Source: Cacajao melanocephalus (Eukaryota; Chordata; Mammalia; Primates; Pitheciidae). From it: a stretch of 64,000 bases of DNA. The translations under genes were made by a program, and so were the position numbers. Location: positions 33,800 to 97,799 of the forward strand of contig CAUYLG010062850.1 of NCBI GenBank assembly GCA_963573385.1. The letters run 5' to 3'. Positions 38,811-52,682 of this stretch are shown here, piece after piece. The notes beneath the pieces are model-generated. The model was not told the origin of the DNA. It saw only the letters and a list, made by a program, of their open reading frames with translations, and searched no databases. The stretch's first letter is position 1. Each line of letters starts with the position of its first letter.

Positions 38811-39812
38811 CCTATCATCTTGCACCAGCCGTGGGGACAGCTGTGAAAGCATGGAGGGACCTTCTCAAGGAAACAATTTTAGTTCTAAGAATCAGAACTT
38901 TAGATCCCAGAGGGTCACCTTAGAGACCCTTAAATTCATTGCCCCTCATTTTCCAGAAGAAGAATGAAAGCTCAGAGAGGTGAACATTGGAGCTGGAACT
39001 CAGGCCTCTTGAAACTCCTGAATCTGAGTTTAAAGGATGACTATTGATATAAACAAATATTGGCTTTATGCCTATATAGCTTTATTTCTCCATCCCCTGA
39101 GAAAGAAAAGCATCATGGGAACAGCCAAGAGCAGCAGCTTCCACTCTGCACAGCCAGAGTCTGGTGGTGGAGCAGAGGTAGGGCGGGAAGGCAGGGGCTG
39201 TGAATTCTCATCATGGCAGCTTGCAGTCTAGCTTTGGCCCAGTTCCTTTATCAGCGACATTTCCTGGTGGCTGCTGTATACACAGCGCCATCTTAGTTCC
39301 AAAAAAGAAAGGAGACCAACACTCTGGCTGGCCTTCCCGTTCCATGCCAGTTATGTGGGGGCAGGAACAGTGTGGCAGGGTGGAGAGAGAATGAGAAGCA
39401 CAAGGAGCGCCACTGGTTCATTTCATATTAAACCCATGTGCAAACTGGCATATATCTACAGGTTAGGGATTCTTAAAAAGCTCATATCCTTCCATCAAAA
39501 AATTAGGCCATGAATGAATCCATTAAAACTGCAAAGTGAAAATGACTTCCAACTTTAACACACTCTAATGCTTGCCCAGATTTCTTATATATACCAGTGT
39601 GAAGTGTGCCATTTTCATGGCATGGAAAGAGTGGAAAGGATTAGAAATGATTTGCAGAGTGTAAGCCTGTGTGTGCATTAGGCCCATTACAAAGAGCAAA
39701 ACAGGCTATCCTGGGTTTCACACAGGGGACAGGGGGGTTAGGTTCCACCTCCCCAAACCAGAGGGCTGTGGGGAGGCAGGTCCCTCCACTAGACTGTCAT
39801 TGCAAACTCTGA

Positions 39813-39827
39813 CCACCAGAGGGCAGC
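39813..39827 (+). promoter_or_regulatory. Candidate CTCF site, PTDSS1 intron 10
   Basis: CCACCAGAGGGCAGC matches every position of the CTCF core consensus CCASYAGRKGGCRSY. The flanks are unique, GC-rich, non-Alu sequence. Binding is inferred from the motif only. Confidence 0.55.
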
Positions 39828-40079
39828 CACGCGGGGCTCTTCCCTTCCCTAGCCCCAGGCCCCAAGGGACAGGCAGTGGCAGCTGCAGCTCCCTCCAGCA
39901 GCAAACAGCAGGCAGGTGGAAGCAACAGGTGCTTATTATCACAATCTCCACACAAAGGGTCTGCTGTGATTGCCAAATCTACTTCACCTGCGTACAAAGA
40001 GGCCCATTTTACACTTCTTCCAGCAGACAGAAGCTGGTAATTTACAGGTTTGCAATCACACCTGTGGAAATCTAGGCCC

Positions 40080-40550
40080 GTACTCACTGAAAATGCCAAG
40101 GCTCAGATTTAAAATAGCAACTGCACACTTTGTTTAAAGAAAGGGCGGGGGAGCGAGAAAAATCGACGTGGGATGAGAGCCAGACTGTCCAGGACCGCGG
40201 GGCTGGCGGCAATGAGGGCGCAGGACCCCAGCTTGGCTTCTACATTATGGTAATGAGCATTCAAATTAATGACCGCCGAGCAGACAGCCGGGCTTCTGGA
40301 GAAACTTATTAACCAGTGCCCGGGATCTTTGCTTTCACATTAATCTCAAGCTCTGTGTGCGCTCTCTTACCAGACCAGGGGAGTAATTAGGGGCTTTGCT
40401 TGTCTGAGTGGTGCAGAGGCACGGTGTAACTTGAAGCTGTCTTGTTGAATAATGTTCGCCTCTACTCCTGGGTCTGAGATCAATCTTGCTCTTTATAATG
40501 AAGGTCAGGAATATAAAAAAGTGCCAGGACCTTGTTTCTGTTCTTTGAAT
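40080..40550. promoter_or_regulatory. Candidate intronic enhancer block
   Basis: Repeat-free stretch with several homeodomain-type ATTA/TAAT cores (TACATTATGGTAATGAGC, CAAATTAATGACCGC, CACATTAATCTC, AGTAATTAGGGG) beside CpG-containing segments (AATCGACG, GACCGCGG). This composition is common in conserved non-coding enhancers. There is no open frame with a protein match. Confidence 0.35.
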
Positions 40551-40689
40551 GTAAATGTGGGAGGCAGTGGAGACCCCTAATCATCCCGTCGGGGCCACTT
40601 TTCAGGCCAGGTCCCTCTCTCATGTCTCAACCCTGGTAAGTCTAATCAGAGATTCTGCCTGTCTTCAAAATCCTGCTCATCGTCCCCGG

Positions 40690-41500
40690 CCTGACCTCTT
40701 ATTAAAGAATCCCAGCCTCAGTCAGATCCTCTCCCAGAGACATGTTCCCCGAGCTCTTAAGCTAATCCGAGGACTCCAAGAGTGCCCTCCACATGGGCAT
40801 CTCCCAATGACCAAATCTTTCCAGTGTTACTGAAGATTAGAATTTCCCATAAAACAGGACACGTCCACCTGTAAATTCTAAAGGTTCCTCAAGCCCAAAC
40901 CCCCTGAAGCGAATTCACCTCCTCCTTTCAATGGGCTTCTCCTATATCCCCCAATTTTTTACTAGCAATGGTGACCACACAGTGGCACCAATTAGAACCT
41001 TTGGAGTGGCACTCAAGTCCCTTCCCAGTGATCACAAGAGGAATGGCATCCTGTTAAGCTGATTCCTTAAACAAGTCTCAGACCCAGCCCTTTCTCTGCA
41101 TCTTCAATGCCTCTGCCTTGGTTCAGCCTCAGTTACTTGTCAGCTAGGCCCGGCAGCACCTCTGACTGCACCTCCTGGCCCCAACCCATCTTCCCTCTAG
41201 ACTCTCCCAGCCTCCGTGGTGTTTCTCCATAAGACACAGATCAGAACACATTGTTTTCCCGCTTAAAAATCCCCTGGGCTCCAACTACAGCCGCACAAAC
41301 CCTTACTAAGCAGGAGACCGCATCCCACTCTTCATCCAACTCGCTGTCTTCACTGTCACTCCTCAAACACGTCGCCACCTTCCTGAGCCGCTGGGCACTC
41401 TCACAGGTTCCTGTCTTTGTATGTTTGTCCCCTGGGCACCTGCGGGTCGCTAGTCTTTGTCTCTTGAACTCATTCCTGTATTCTCCACGAAGCTGCTAAG
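40690..41500 (-). repeat. L2-like LINE fragment (antisense)
   Basis: GACCAGAGTT-like L2 signatures are weak, but AAAATCCCCTGGGCTCCAACTACAG, TTCTCCATAAGACACAGATC and repeated CTCTGCCTTGGTT-type segments resemble antisense L2. Boundaries are uncertain. Confidence 0.45.
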
Positions 41501-41840
41501 TGCTTCCTATGCACTAGGCACTGTGCTTGAGACAGTGGGGGCAAAAAGATGACTTCAACTCTTTCTTTGTGAGCAAGAAGTGCCATGTGGAGGAGACAGA
41601 TAGGAACAAAACCAATTCCACTGCACTGGGGTTAGAACTGAGAGTTACGTACAAAGTGTGACTGGTCCCGAGGAGGGAGCTATCTGCTTGCCTTGGAGGT
41701 CAGAGCATATTTCATGGAGGGCATACATGGAAGTTGGTTTTGGGGTATCAGTTTTTCCAGGTAGATAAGGCAGGGAAAGTCTTTCAGATCAGGCAGCAAA
41801 ACATCATGGGAAGGGCAAATGAAGTCTGGAAGGATGACTT
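41495..41840 (+). repeat. L2-like LINE fragment (sense)
   Basis: GTGCTTCCTATGCACTAGGC and ACTGTGCTTGAGACAGTGGGG resemble the L2 3' segment, followed by the common AGGAGACAGATAGG-type sequence. Confidence 0.5.
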
Positions 41841-42467
41841 CTTTAGGGAACTATGAGCAGACAGGTGCAGCCTGAGAATAGAGTACAAGTGGCCAGATGT
41901 GATGGAATGCTCCCATTATGAAGACAGATTTTGTAATTCATCTGGGAGGTTCCGTGGTAGGGAGCCTTCTTCCTTCTTGAAGTTTCTTCCTATGTGGAGG
42001 AAGCTTCACTGCTTCCCTCCACCCCTCACTGCTTCCCTAGGGAGGAGTCACACCTTGACTGGTGACTCTAAGGAAGCTGGCATTTCCTGAAAAAGGTGAA
42101 TTCTCAGCAATAAAGATGCTACTCTGATCCCCTATCTTTCCTCTACCTTACTTATCTCTTACTTACTTTTTAACTCAGGTAGGGAAAAATAATGTGTTAT
42201 TGTGCCCTCTCAAGCCTCCAACCAGAGAGAATGATTCTTAGCAGGGGAAAGAGATTAAGTTCTGAATTTTGGAAGATAATCTTGACAGTAGCATGGAGAA
42301 TGGATTTGGAGGGCAGAATGGTAAGAAAATGGGTGTCCTGACAGCCGCAGAGGCAGTGGGAATGAAGAGGACGTGCAGTTGAGCTACACTGTCCAATTAA
42401 CAGAACTTAGTGATCTGCTGATTCAAAGAGTGATGGAGGACAGGAAGCAGCCTCCAGGTTTTTAGCT

Positions 42468-42488
42468 GGGGCCTGGGGGGGTTGGGGG
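42468..42488 (+). promoter_or_regulatory. Potential G-quadruplex
   Basis: GGGG-CCT-GGGGGGG-TT-GGGGG offers four runs of at least three G with loops of 1-3 nt. Confidence 0.5.
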
Positions 42489-42489
42489 A

Positions 42490-42690
42490 CAGCCAGCCAT
42501 TCACTGCAACCCTTAAAAATCCTGCTCAAATATCACCAAGGAGGCTTCACCAACCCCCAGCATGTCTGCTGCTCTAAGAATGCTTTAGCCTTATGCACGC
42601 ACATCTTTTATAGTATTTATCACATATTAACATAATCAGTTTGCATGTCTAATTGCCGTGTGAACTCAGAGATCCTTGGAGGGCAGTGAC
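42490..42690 (-). repeat. L2 fragment (antisense)
   Basis: CCTGCTCAAATATCACCAAGG, TTTATAGTATTTATCACATA and CCTTGGAGGGCAGTGAC follow the antisense L2 3' consensus order. Confidence 0.7.
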
Positions 42691-42890
42691 GAAGAGCAGC
42701 TCCCTAGAGAGAATGTCTGGGTTTGAGTCCTGGTTCTGCCACTTAACCACCTATGTGACCTTGGGCAAGTTAGTGAACTTCTTTGTACCTTTGTTTCCTC
42801 ATCTATAAAAGAGGGATCATAAAATACACTTCCCTCCAAGTGTAAAGACCAGATATGCAATTTATGAAAGTGCTTAGAAAACTGGTACCC
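42690..42890 (+). repeat. MIR (sense)
   Basis: GTTTGAGTCCTGGTTCTGCC, TGACCTTGGGCAAGTTA and TTTCCTCATCTATAAAA are classical MIR core and 3' segments. Confidence 0.88.
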
Positions 42891-42939
42891 AAAAGTGGGA
42901 TGGCTACTATAACAAATACTTGAAAATGTGGCAGCAGAT

Positions 42940-44656
42940 CTGGAACTGGCTGGGTGTTCTCTTCACCAGGTACTACTTAATGGGTAGTGGCTGAAATAAT
43001 TTGGAGGAGCAGGCTAGAAAAAGCCTGTATTGCTGTAAATGGTGCATTAAGGGCAATCCTGGTGAGGGCTCAGAAGAAAAGAGAGAAAGCCTCAGTCTTC
43101 TTAGAGATTACTTAAGTGTTCATGACCAGAATGCTGGTAGCAATATGAACAGTCAAGGCCATTCTGATGAGGTCTCAGGTAGAAATGAGGAGCAAGCATT
43201 GGAAAGTGGAGTAAAGGACATCCTTGTCATATAGTAGCAAAGACCTTGGCTGAATTGTGCTCATGCCTGAAGGCTTTCTGGAATGTGTGACCTAAGTGCA
43301 ATGAACTAGGATATCTGGTGGAAGAAAGCCACGCAGCAAAGCATTCAGGCTACTGTGTGGCTACTTCTGACTGCATACAATGAAATGTGAGAGGAAAAAA
43401 ATGACTTAAAGACAGAATTTATAATTAAAAGGGAAGCAGGGTGGAATAACCTGGAAAATTCAAAGCCTAGTCATATAAAGAGAAAAAAGCATATTCCAAG
43501 CACTAAGGGTGAGGCCACATAACTGTTAAAGAGATTACCCAGGAAAGAAAGAAACCAGGTGCCATTCATCAAGAAAATGGAAGACCCCTGAAAGCAAAAG
43601 CATTTCCGAGATCTTCAAGGCTGCCCCTTCCATCACAGACCCAGAGCTCTAAGAGGGCAGAATAATTTTGGGTTAGAGATGTGGGGAGCCCTCCACGGGC
43701 TCACTGACCAGGGCTACCTAGGGACTCTACTCCCATATTTTAGCAGAGTGCTCCTTGGCTGCCTTTAAGCTATGGCTCAAGTGGGCCTTGGCCTGGGCTA
43801 CTGCTCGAGAAGGTATAAGCTACAAACCGTGGTGGTGTCCATGTGGCGTTAATTCTGCAGGTGTGCAGAATGCAAGAGCTGTGGAGGCCATGGCCTCCTC
43901 CACCTAGATTTCAAAGGATGCGGTGAACTGCCTAGAAGAATAGGCAAAAACCTGCCACGGGAGCAGTGTCACTGCAGAGAGCCACTAGTAAGTAGGGCAA
44001 TGCCAAGGAGAAATGTGGGGCTAGAGCCACCAAAGAGGGGCAGTGGGAGAAGGGTAACCCCAACACCACAGAACTGCAGGGCTGCCAGTGTGCAACTCAG
44101 GCTGGAAGAGCTGAAGCACTGGCTGAACCCGGCACAGCCACAGGGGTGGAGTTGCCGGGCCTTGGGGCTCAACTCCTGCCCCAGGCCAGGATGTACACCA
44201 TGGAGTCAAAGGAGATTATTCTCCAGCTTTAAGATTTAAGGTTTCCCTGTTGGGTTCTAGACTTACTTGGGACCACTTATCCCTTTCTTCTTGGCCATTT
44301 CTCCTTTTTGGATTTGGAATATCTATCCTATGACCACCCCACTATTGTATTGTGGAAGTAGACGACCAGTTTGATTTCACAGGCTCACGGCTGGCATAGT
44401 TCTTGGCTGTGGCTCAAGTGGACATTGGTGTGGCTTGGGCTACCACTCTGGAAGGTATAGGCCAGAAACCTTGGTGGTGTCCGTGTGATGTTAATTCACC
44501 CCAGGATGAATTGTGCCTTGACTCTCACTCATATCTGATTTAGATGAGACTCTAAACTTTGAACTTTTGAGTTGATGCTGGGTCAAGTTAAGACTTTTGG
44601 GACTACTGGGATGAAATGAATGTATTTTGCATGTTGAGAAGCAGGGGTCAGGGGTG
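42940..44656 (+). mobile_element. MaLR internal region, degenerate (ERVL-MaLR)
   Basis: Order and wording (TTTGGAGGAGCAGGCTAG, GACCAGAATGCTGG, TGGAGTAAAGGACATCC, GCAGCAAAGCATTCAG, CATCACAGACCCAGAG, CATGGAGTCAAAGGAGATTA, CTTTTGAGTTGATGCTGG) follow the MaLR (THE1/MST/MLT1) internal sequence. The 77-aa frame at 43,001-43,234 is only a decayed gag-like remnant, and no envelope or polymerase is present. A roughly 95-bp segment is duplicated inside (43,770-43,860 and 44,408-44,504). The element lies in PTDSS1 intron 10, antisense to the gene, with a 3' LTR following and no recognisable 5' LTR. Confidence 0.8.
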
Positions 44657-45072
44657 GAATGCTATACCTTGAATGTCCCTGCCAAAACTCATGTTGAAAT
44701 TTAGCTGTCAATGTAATGGTATTGGGAGGTGGGGCCTTTAAGACACGATTAGTTCATGAGGAGTGCACCCCATAAATGGATTGATGCCATTATTGCAGGA
44801 GTGGGGTTGTTATCACAGGAGCGTGTTAGTGATTGTGGGAGTGGGTTCCTGATAAGAAGGGTAGGTCTGGCCCACCTCCTGCTGTCTTGCATACTCCCTT
44901 CCACCTTCCGCTCTTCCATCATCATGGGGTGGCCCTTGCCAGATACTGGCACCATGCTTTTGGCCTTCCCAGCCTTCAGAACCATGAGCCAAGTAAAGTA
45001 CTGTGATTTAATTTCTCTATAAATTACCAAGCCCATGGTATTCTGTTGTAGCAACAGAAAATGGACTAAGAC
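44657..45072 (+). mobile_element. MaLR 3' LTR
   Basis: Starts TGGAATGCTATACC and ends AGCAACAGAAAATGGACTAAGACA, the hallmark end of MaLR LTRs. Inside are CTCATGTTGAAATTTAGCTG, ATTAGTTCATGAGGAGTGC and GAGTGGGTTCCTGATAAGAA. Confidence 0.85.
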
Positions 45073-46427
45073 AGTGACCACAGAGGGCTTCTTGGATAGG
45101 TGGCTCAAGAAGATCTTTCTGGCTACTGCTACCTGGGGGGCAGAGGCAAGGAGGCAGCTGGGAGGCCTGTGACTTGCTGTGGTGAGGAGGGCTGTCTGTC
45201 TTGTCCTGGGAGTCCTGCCTGTCTCACCCTCCCTGTGGGCTCATGGTTCTCTGGTACCCAGTGAAGACAGCACCCACCTCTGCCCCTGCAGTCAGGTCCT
45301 ATTACAATTCAGACTTGAGGGGCACAGGCCAGAGACATATCTGAGAAGGGCATAGGGAGAATCCCTGGGCACGTCTAACACATTTCCCCAATGATTCCTT
45401 ACATCTAATCTCACTGACATGAAAAAATATATTTGGGCATTAATTCTGTAGCTTAAATACAAAGGAGATCATTATTCCCTTTTATTGTTCAAGATGAAAC
45501 AGAATAGAACAGGCTCACTGTGCCTTGGCACAGTTACAATTTCTAACAAGTAACCCTAAAAATAGATACTGTTAAAGGCGATAAAAGACACGTTAAAAAT
45601 ACAAAGGTTAGTCCTGCCAAAAAAGAGAAAAGAAAAAATTAGACCTAAATGTGATTAAGCCTCTAGATCCAATTACCAATTTACAGAAAATACGGAGGAC
45701 AAAGAAATATGTTGAATTACAAGATAGGATGAAAATCAGTAAAATCCAGACTGTGGGAAAATCTATAGGACAAAACAGCTGCTTTCCTCAACTGATAAAT
45801 TACGAGAGAAAAGGGTGGGCGACAGAAGGAAAACCTATGGATTAAGACTTAAAAGGCATGCCAACCAATCACAATGGGTGAATGTGGATTCAAATACATT
45901 GTTAAATAAATACAAGCTTTAAGAAAAAGTCATTTGAATGCTGATTAGGTATTTGATGATATTAAGGAATTACTGTTAATTCTTTTTTCAGATATGATAA
46001 TGGTAGGGTGGCTGCATGAAATCTAAAAAGCATCCTGAGCTCCTTTTAGTGATCCATCCTGAAATATTAAATAAAGGTGATCTGTTTCAAAATAATTCAG
46101 GGTTGGGGCAGTGAGTACAGCATGAAAGGAAATACAATTGGCCATGAGTTGATAATCGATGATGGCGGGTACATGAGGGGTTATCTACTCTCTCTACTTG
46201 AACATGTTTGAAATTGTCTATGATTATTTAAAAAGCCCAATAAATTGTCTAGACTAACTGAAAAATCTTAAGCTTAACTATAAAATAAGAACCTTTCTTC
46301 AAAATAATAACTTCAAATATTTAAATGAAGAATGGCAGTCATAAAATGTGTAAGTGGGTAATATCTTACTTCATTGGAAAGGCGAGGGAAGAGGCCCAGG
46401 GCAAAAGAACCAAGGCTTAGGCGGGTG
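45073..46427. other. PTDSS1: Intron 10, unclassified
   Basis: AT-rich intronic sequence after the MaLR LTR. I recognise no exon or repeat with confidence; 45,600-46,260 may be an old LINE or DNA-element remnant. Confidence 0.4.
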
Positions 46428-46437
46428 GCCCTCCAGG

Positions 46438-46510
46438 CTCCGCCCTTCAGAGTGGAAGGTTATATCCAGGCTTGGGTTATAAAGTGGGCCTGGAGGGCAG
46501 AGGCGGCATG
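46438..46510 (+). promoter_or_regulatory. Candidate cryptic promoter motifs antisense to PTDSS1
   Basis: A GC-box-like CTCCGCCC (from about 46,438) lies about 35 bp before TATAAAG (46,478-46,484), flanked by the inverted repeat GCCCTCCAGGC (46,428-46,438) and GCCTGGAGGGC (46,488-46,498). Motif evidence only. Confidence 0.3.
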
Positions 46511-46928
46511 ATCGAATTATCTTCCAAAACATATTTTATTGCCTATGAACAATATGTCCTTATATATATAAACTCATGTGCTATGATATGTATGTTAAAT
46601 GTATATGGCACATGACGATGATGAGAAAGGAAAGTGCACTGTGATGGTCCCTGTCCCTTCATGGCAGTCCCTAAATGTGTCACCTGTGTAGACAAATCCC
46701 CGTGAGTGAAGTAAATGCACTTGTGTACCTGATGGTGTCTGACTGGAACCTGCCAAGGTGCCCCATTTCAGATACTGTGTAGCTGTCCGTGTTTTATTCT
46801 TGAACTTTAGGCTGGTGCCCAGTCTCAGACAATTATGAGTAGAATATCTTTCTATGACTTTCTAAGGAAACTAGGTGCACAAGAGGGGTTTTTTCCCTCT
46901 CCGTTTAAAGTGATACTATGAGAGTTTA

Positions 46929-47090
<162 letters not shown>

Positions 47091-47520
47091 TTAATCCGTC
47101 TTACCAGAGCATACACATTATCCAAAATATGCATGATGGAATTAAAAAGTTCAACTCATCACAAGATTACTGCCCCAAACACTGGTAGCAGGTACCCCAC
47201 AAAATAAGTGTTCGAGCTAACTGCATTTACTTCGGAACTAATAAAGTATTTTTCACCTCTTCCTTCTTCCCAGACCAAAATCTTGACTCATACATTTTAA
47301 TAGCTAGGGGCACCCAGCATCACCTAACTCAGCACCTCCACTGCCATGGGGTGAGTGATCAAATCACCTCTGCTGGAACCCTCTCAGGCATAGGGAACCT
47401 TCTACCTTTGCAAGGTGGCTTATTTTTCTGGTCAAACTCTTTAGCGGTTAGAAAGCTTTTCCTTGTCTCAGGCTGCTATCTACCTCTTATACCTCCTACC
47501 CTGGGTCCTAACACTGCCCT

Positions 47521-47620
47521 AGCATGTCACATGTGAGAAAGCATCATTTCAGTGAAGGAACACAGAAGGCTTTTTCACTGTACTCCTGAAGTCTAGACTG
47601 TGATTAAGAGGCTAGGTGGC
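47521..47620. repeat. 100-bp direct duplication, copy A (intron 9)
   Basis: Ungapped alignment to 48,648-48,747 with 5 mismatches (95%). It begins AGCATGTCACATGTGAGAAA and ends GGCTAGGTGGC. Flanking sequences are unrelated. Confidence 0.95.
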
Positions 47621-48092
47621 TGCCACACAGGGTGAGTTTGACCCTTCCAAGGAAGCCTTTCAATAATTTGAAGCCATCAATCACATTCCTTCCCAGCCTT
47701 CTAAGAATTTCCAGATTAAATATCCCTTGTTTTTGGTGACAATATAAACCCTTTACCCTCTCTTGATCTGTAAAAAATTGTGCTAAATATAAGAATTTTT
47801 TTTAAAAATGCCACACACTTCATATTTTCCCCTTTAAAGCATTAAAAAAGCTCTTGTGTTCTGTATCTTCATTTATGACGATCAAATTCAGGCCTTTTAA
47901 AGGTTCAGGGCTTGGAGGTAAGAACAGATTAGGTGAGGCTGACATAGTGAGCTGAGGATGACATGAGATCCCAGGCAGCATAAGAATACTGATTTCAGAC
48001 AAGTCCATTTTATGCATTCCTTGCTCAAGATGAGATCTGGACACTCCAGGATTAGTGTACTCACACAGATGTTTTCTAAAAAGGCAAGAAGG

Positions 48093-48502
<410 letters not shown>

Positions 48503-48647
48503 TTAGAACCACTTCAGCAAAGCAGAAAAATCAACAGAAAGTCTCCTGAATGTGTCTTTAGAGAGTTTGGGGTTGTCTTTTCCCCAAGCCCAAACCAAAC
48601 AAGGTTTAAGAGTGGTTGGCTTGAATCTTCAAAGCGTTGCCCCACAA

Positions 48648-48747
48648 AGCATGTCACATGTGAGAAAGCATCATTTCAGTGGAGGAACACAGAAGGCTTT
48701 TTCTCTGTACTCCTCAAGTCCAGACTGTGATTAAGAAGCTAGGTGGC
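48648..48747. repeat. 100-bp direct duplication, copy B (intron 9)
   Basis: Partner of 47,521-47,620 in the same orientation, 1,127 bp away. An Alu at 48,093-48,392 lies between the copies. Confidence 0.95.
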
Positions 48748-48882
48748 AGTTACATGCTGTTACTCCAGCCTGTGCAGTGAAGAGACATGAAAAGGATGAT
48801 TTCATCTTTGGCTGGGACTTCCTGAAGAACTCCTATGATGGCGTGTTGAACCCAGGACATAAGTATGATGATCTACCCATAA

Positions 48883-49245
<363 letters not shown>

Positions 49246-49358
49246 GTCCCTTTTAAAAGCATGTTGACTGGCTAACACTGTGTTTCTCACACTTTTGTGA
49301 TCTAAGACTCATTAAGACCCCATAGCAAGAAACACAATTTTCACTGTGATCCAGTACA

Positions 49359-49385
49359 CACACACACATACATACACACACACAC
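49359..49385. repeat. (CA)n simple repeat with CATA interruptions
   Basis: CACACACACACATACATACACACACACAC.. tract at the right of intron 9; too short and interrupted to be very unstable. Confidence 0.85.
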
Positions 49386-49501
49386 TACGAAATAAAAGCT
49401 TCATAAGACAGTTTGCATCCTTATTCTGATATTTTTCTGTTGTATTTCATTTTAAGAAAATATTGGCCAGGACTCACTCATTGGCTTCATAATGACCCTA
49501 A

Positions 49502-49818
<317 letters not shown>

Positions 49819-50157
49819 ACCTGAAGTTTTCTGAAGACCGGTGCTTTTGAGTTAGCTTTAGGCTATGATTTGCTTCTCTGTGTTGATGAGTCTTAGCTAA
49901 GCCATTGTCCGTGTTGGTGGGCACAGCTCATGAGAAGGTGGCTAGCAGGAAGTGAGGGGGCCGGCTATGGGATTACATGGGTGTGGAGGGTCACAGACTG
50001 AGACCTGGGCATGAGAAAAGCACAAGAAGGGTCAGGAATCAGGGAAAGGGCTGAGCTGAGGTCAGGGCAGGCTTTTAGTCTGAGGGGATCCTAGAGGGTC
50101 TAGAGCAGAGGGTTTAACATGGTTTGCTTTATGTTTTTAAAAAAATTTTCAGCTTTG

Positions 50158-50410
50158 GCCGGGCATGGCGGCTCACACTTGTAATCCCAGCACTTTGGGA
50201 GGCTGAGGCAGGTGAATCACTTGAGGTCAGGCATTTGAGACCAGCCTGGCCAACATGGTGAAACCCCATCTCTACTAAAACATATCAAAAAATTAGCCAG
50301 GCATGGTGATGTGCACTTGTAATCCCAGCTACATGGGAGGCTGAGGTGGGAGAATCGCTTGAACCTGGGAGGCGGCGGTTGCAGTGAGCTGAGATCGCAC
50401 TAAAGCCTGG
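50158..50410 (+). repeat. Alu (sense), 3'-truncated, intron 9
   Basis: GGCCGGGCATGGCGGCTCAC to GAGCTGAGATCGCACTAAAGCC. It lacks the A tail and the last about 40 bp. Confidence 0.92.
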
Positions 50411-50907
50411 ATTCCAGGTCTTTACTATTGTGAACAGCTGGTGATGAACATTCCAACAGCACTATGTGAGAAGACAAGGGCAGAAGCAGGGAGGCTCCTG
50501 TACTCATCCAGGCGTGGGGACGCGGGTGGGGCTGCGGAGATGGTGAGAAGTGGGGGGAACCCAAAGATCACATGGGCTCCTTTAACCACCAGCCACTGCC
50601 CCCACCATTACCTCTGGCCCACTAGAGGGAGTCCTAATCAACAGCATCCTTCCAGAAGGCTAACACTGCTTTTCTACCAAGACTCAAAGGGTGCCTAGTT
50701 TAGGGCTGAGGCCAGAGGCTTGGACACAGTGGGAGTCTGTATTAAGCCTGCCAGTGTGAGACCACCTATCTCCTCCTACCTCTTCACCCCTAGGGGGACC
50801 GGGGGTTCCTCTGCATAGCTCAGCAATAGGTCCCTTTACTCAGTTCAACTTTAAATCTCTCTTTCCCAGGCTAATAGCTGCATCTACCCTTAAGATAGAC
50901 AGTCTGG

Positions 50908-51208
<301 letters not shown>

Positions 51209-52023
51209 AAGGGAGAAAGCCTGAGCTATGAGCCTGGAAGAACAACAGAACAAAAGCACAAGTGTGAGGATTTGTAAGGAGGACAGCAGTAGAATGGAAA
51301 GCCAGCAAAGGGAACTGAAAACAGAAAAGTGAGAGGAAATCCAGGACGAATGGTGCAGAGGGAAGAGGACAGTCTGACGAAGGCAGATTCTGCGCAGAAG
51401 ATACAAGAAGAGGATGGGGATGGGGAAAGGACTGGATGGTTTGGAGCTGACCTTGGAGAGCAGTAGAGGTGGGAACTTATTGTGATGGACGCACTAGCAG
51501 AGGTGGGATAGCAGGCGGCGAGGAAGCTGTTGGGGCAAGGAAGCTGGCGGGTGAGGAGCAGCTCAGGCTGCCTCGGGGAGGCAGGGTGCAGTCCTGGGCC
51601 CTCAGGCAGGGAAGGCTCACTCTCCCACGAGGGCCCACCCCACGCACTCCCAGGAGGAGAAGTAACTGTGCACTGCTGCGCCAGCTGACACCTGGCCACC
51701 TTCCTTCCAGGACCAGGCAATAGAACTGCTTCCATTTAAACTGGGCCAATACTCTCTTTTTGAGGCAGAAAAGGTCAACTCTAATCAAGGTGGAGTGGGG
51801 AAAAGACAAAGATAAAGATGACATAAACCCCACACCTGGGGAATTTGTTCACATAAGTCTGGCCCCAAAACTCTCACCAAGCTGAAAGAACATAATGTAC
51901 ATCTAAACAGAGAAACAGCCGACTTTTCCACGTGGCTGCTTTCTCCCTGTTAGGGGTCCCATGCCCTCAATGAATGGCTCCCTCTCTCTGCTGAGTGCAA
52001 CACCTTATGTATAAAAGGTTTAA
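51209..52023. other. PTDSS1: Intron 9 unique block with a 169-aa chance frame
   Basis: Purine-rich to GC-rich sequence. A minus-strand frame of 169 codons (51,735-51,226) is low-complexity Ser/Pro/Cys-rich and overlaps frames on the other strand, so I treat it as non-coding. Confidence 0.5.
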
Positions 52024-52565
<542 letters not shown>

Positions 52566-52660
52566 AAAAGAGAGCCATTTCTATACTCTTATTTTACAAT
52601 TTGCCAAGTAACTATTCTTAACTTAAATCAGAAAAGGGAATATTAAAGATGAAAAGATCT

Positions 52661-52682
52661 GTGTGTGTGTGTGTGTGTGTGT
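52661..52682. repeat. (TG)n microsatellite
   Basis: About 11 uninterrupted TG units, roughly 130 bp from exon 9 on its donor (intron 9) side. Confidence 0.95.

Noticed and set aside
43001..43234. 77-aa acidic frame
   Set aside because: Decayed MaLR internal remnant; no functional retroviral gene remains.
51226..51735. 169-aa minus-strand frame, the longest in the window
   Set aside because: Ser/Pro/Cys-rich low complexity, no domain, intronic, with overlapping frames on the opposite strand; chance in GC-rich DNA.
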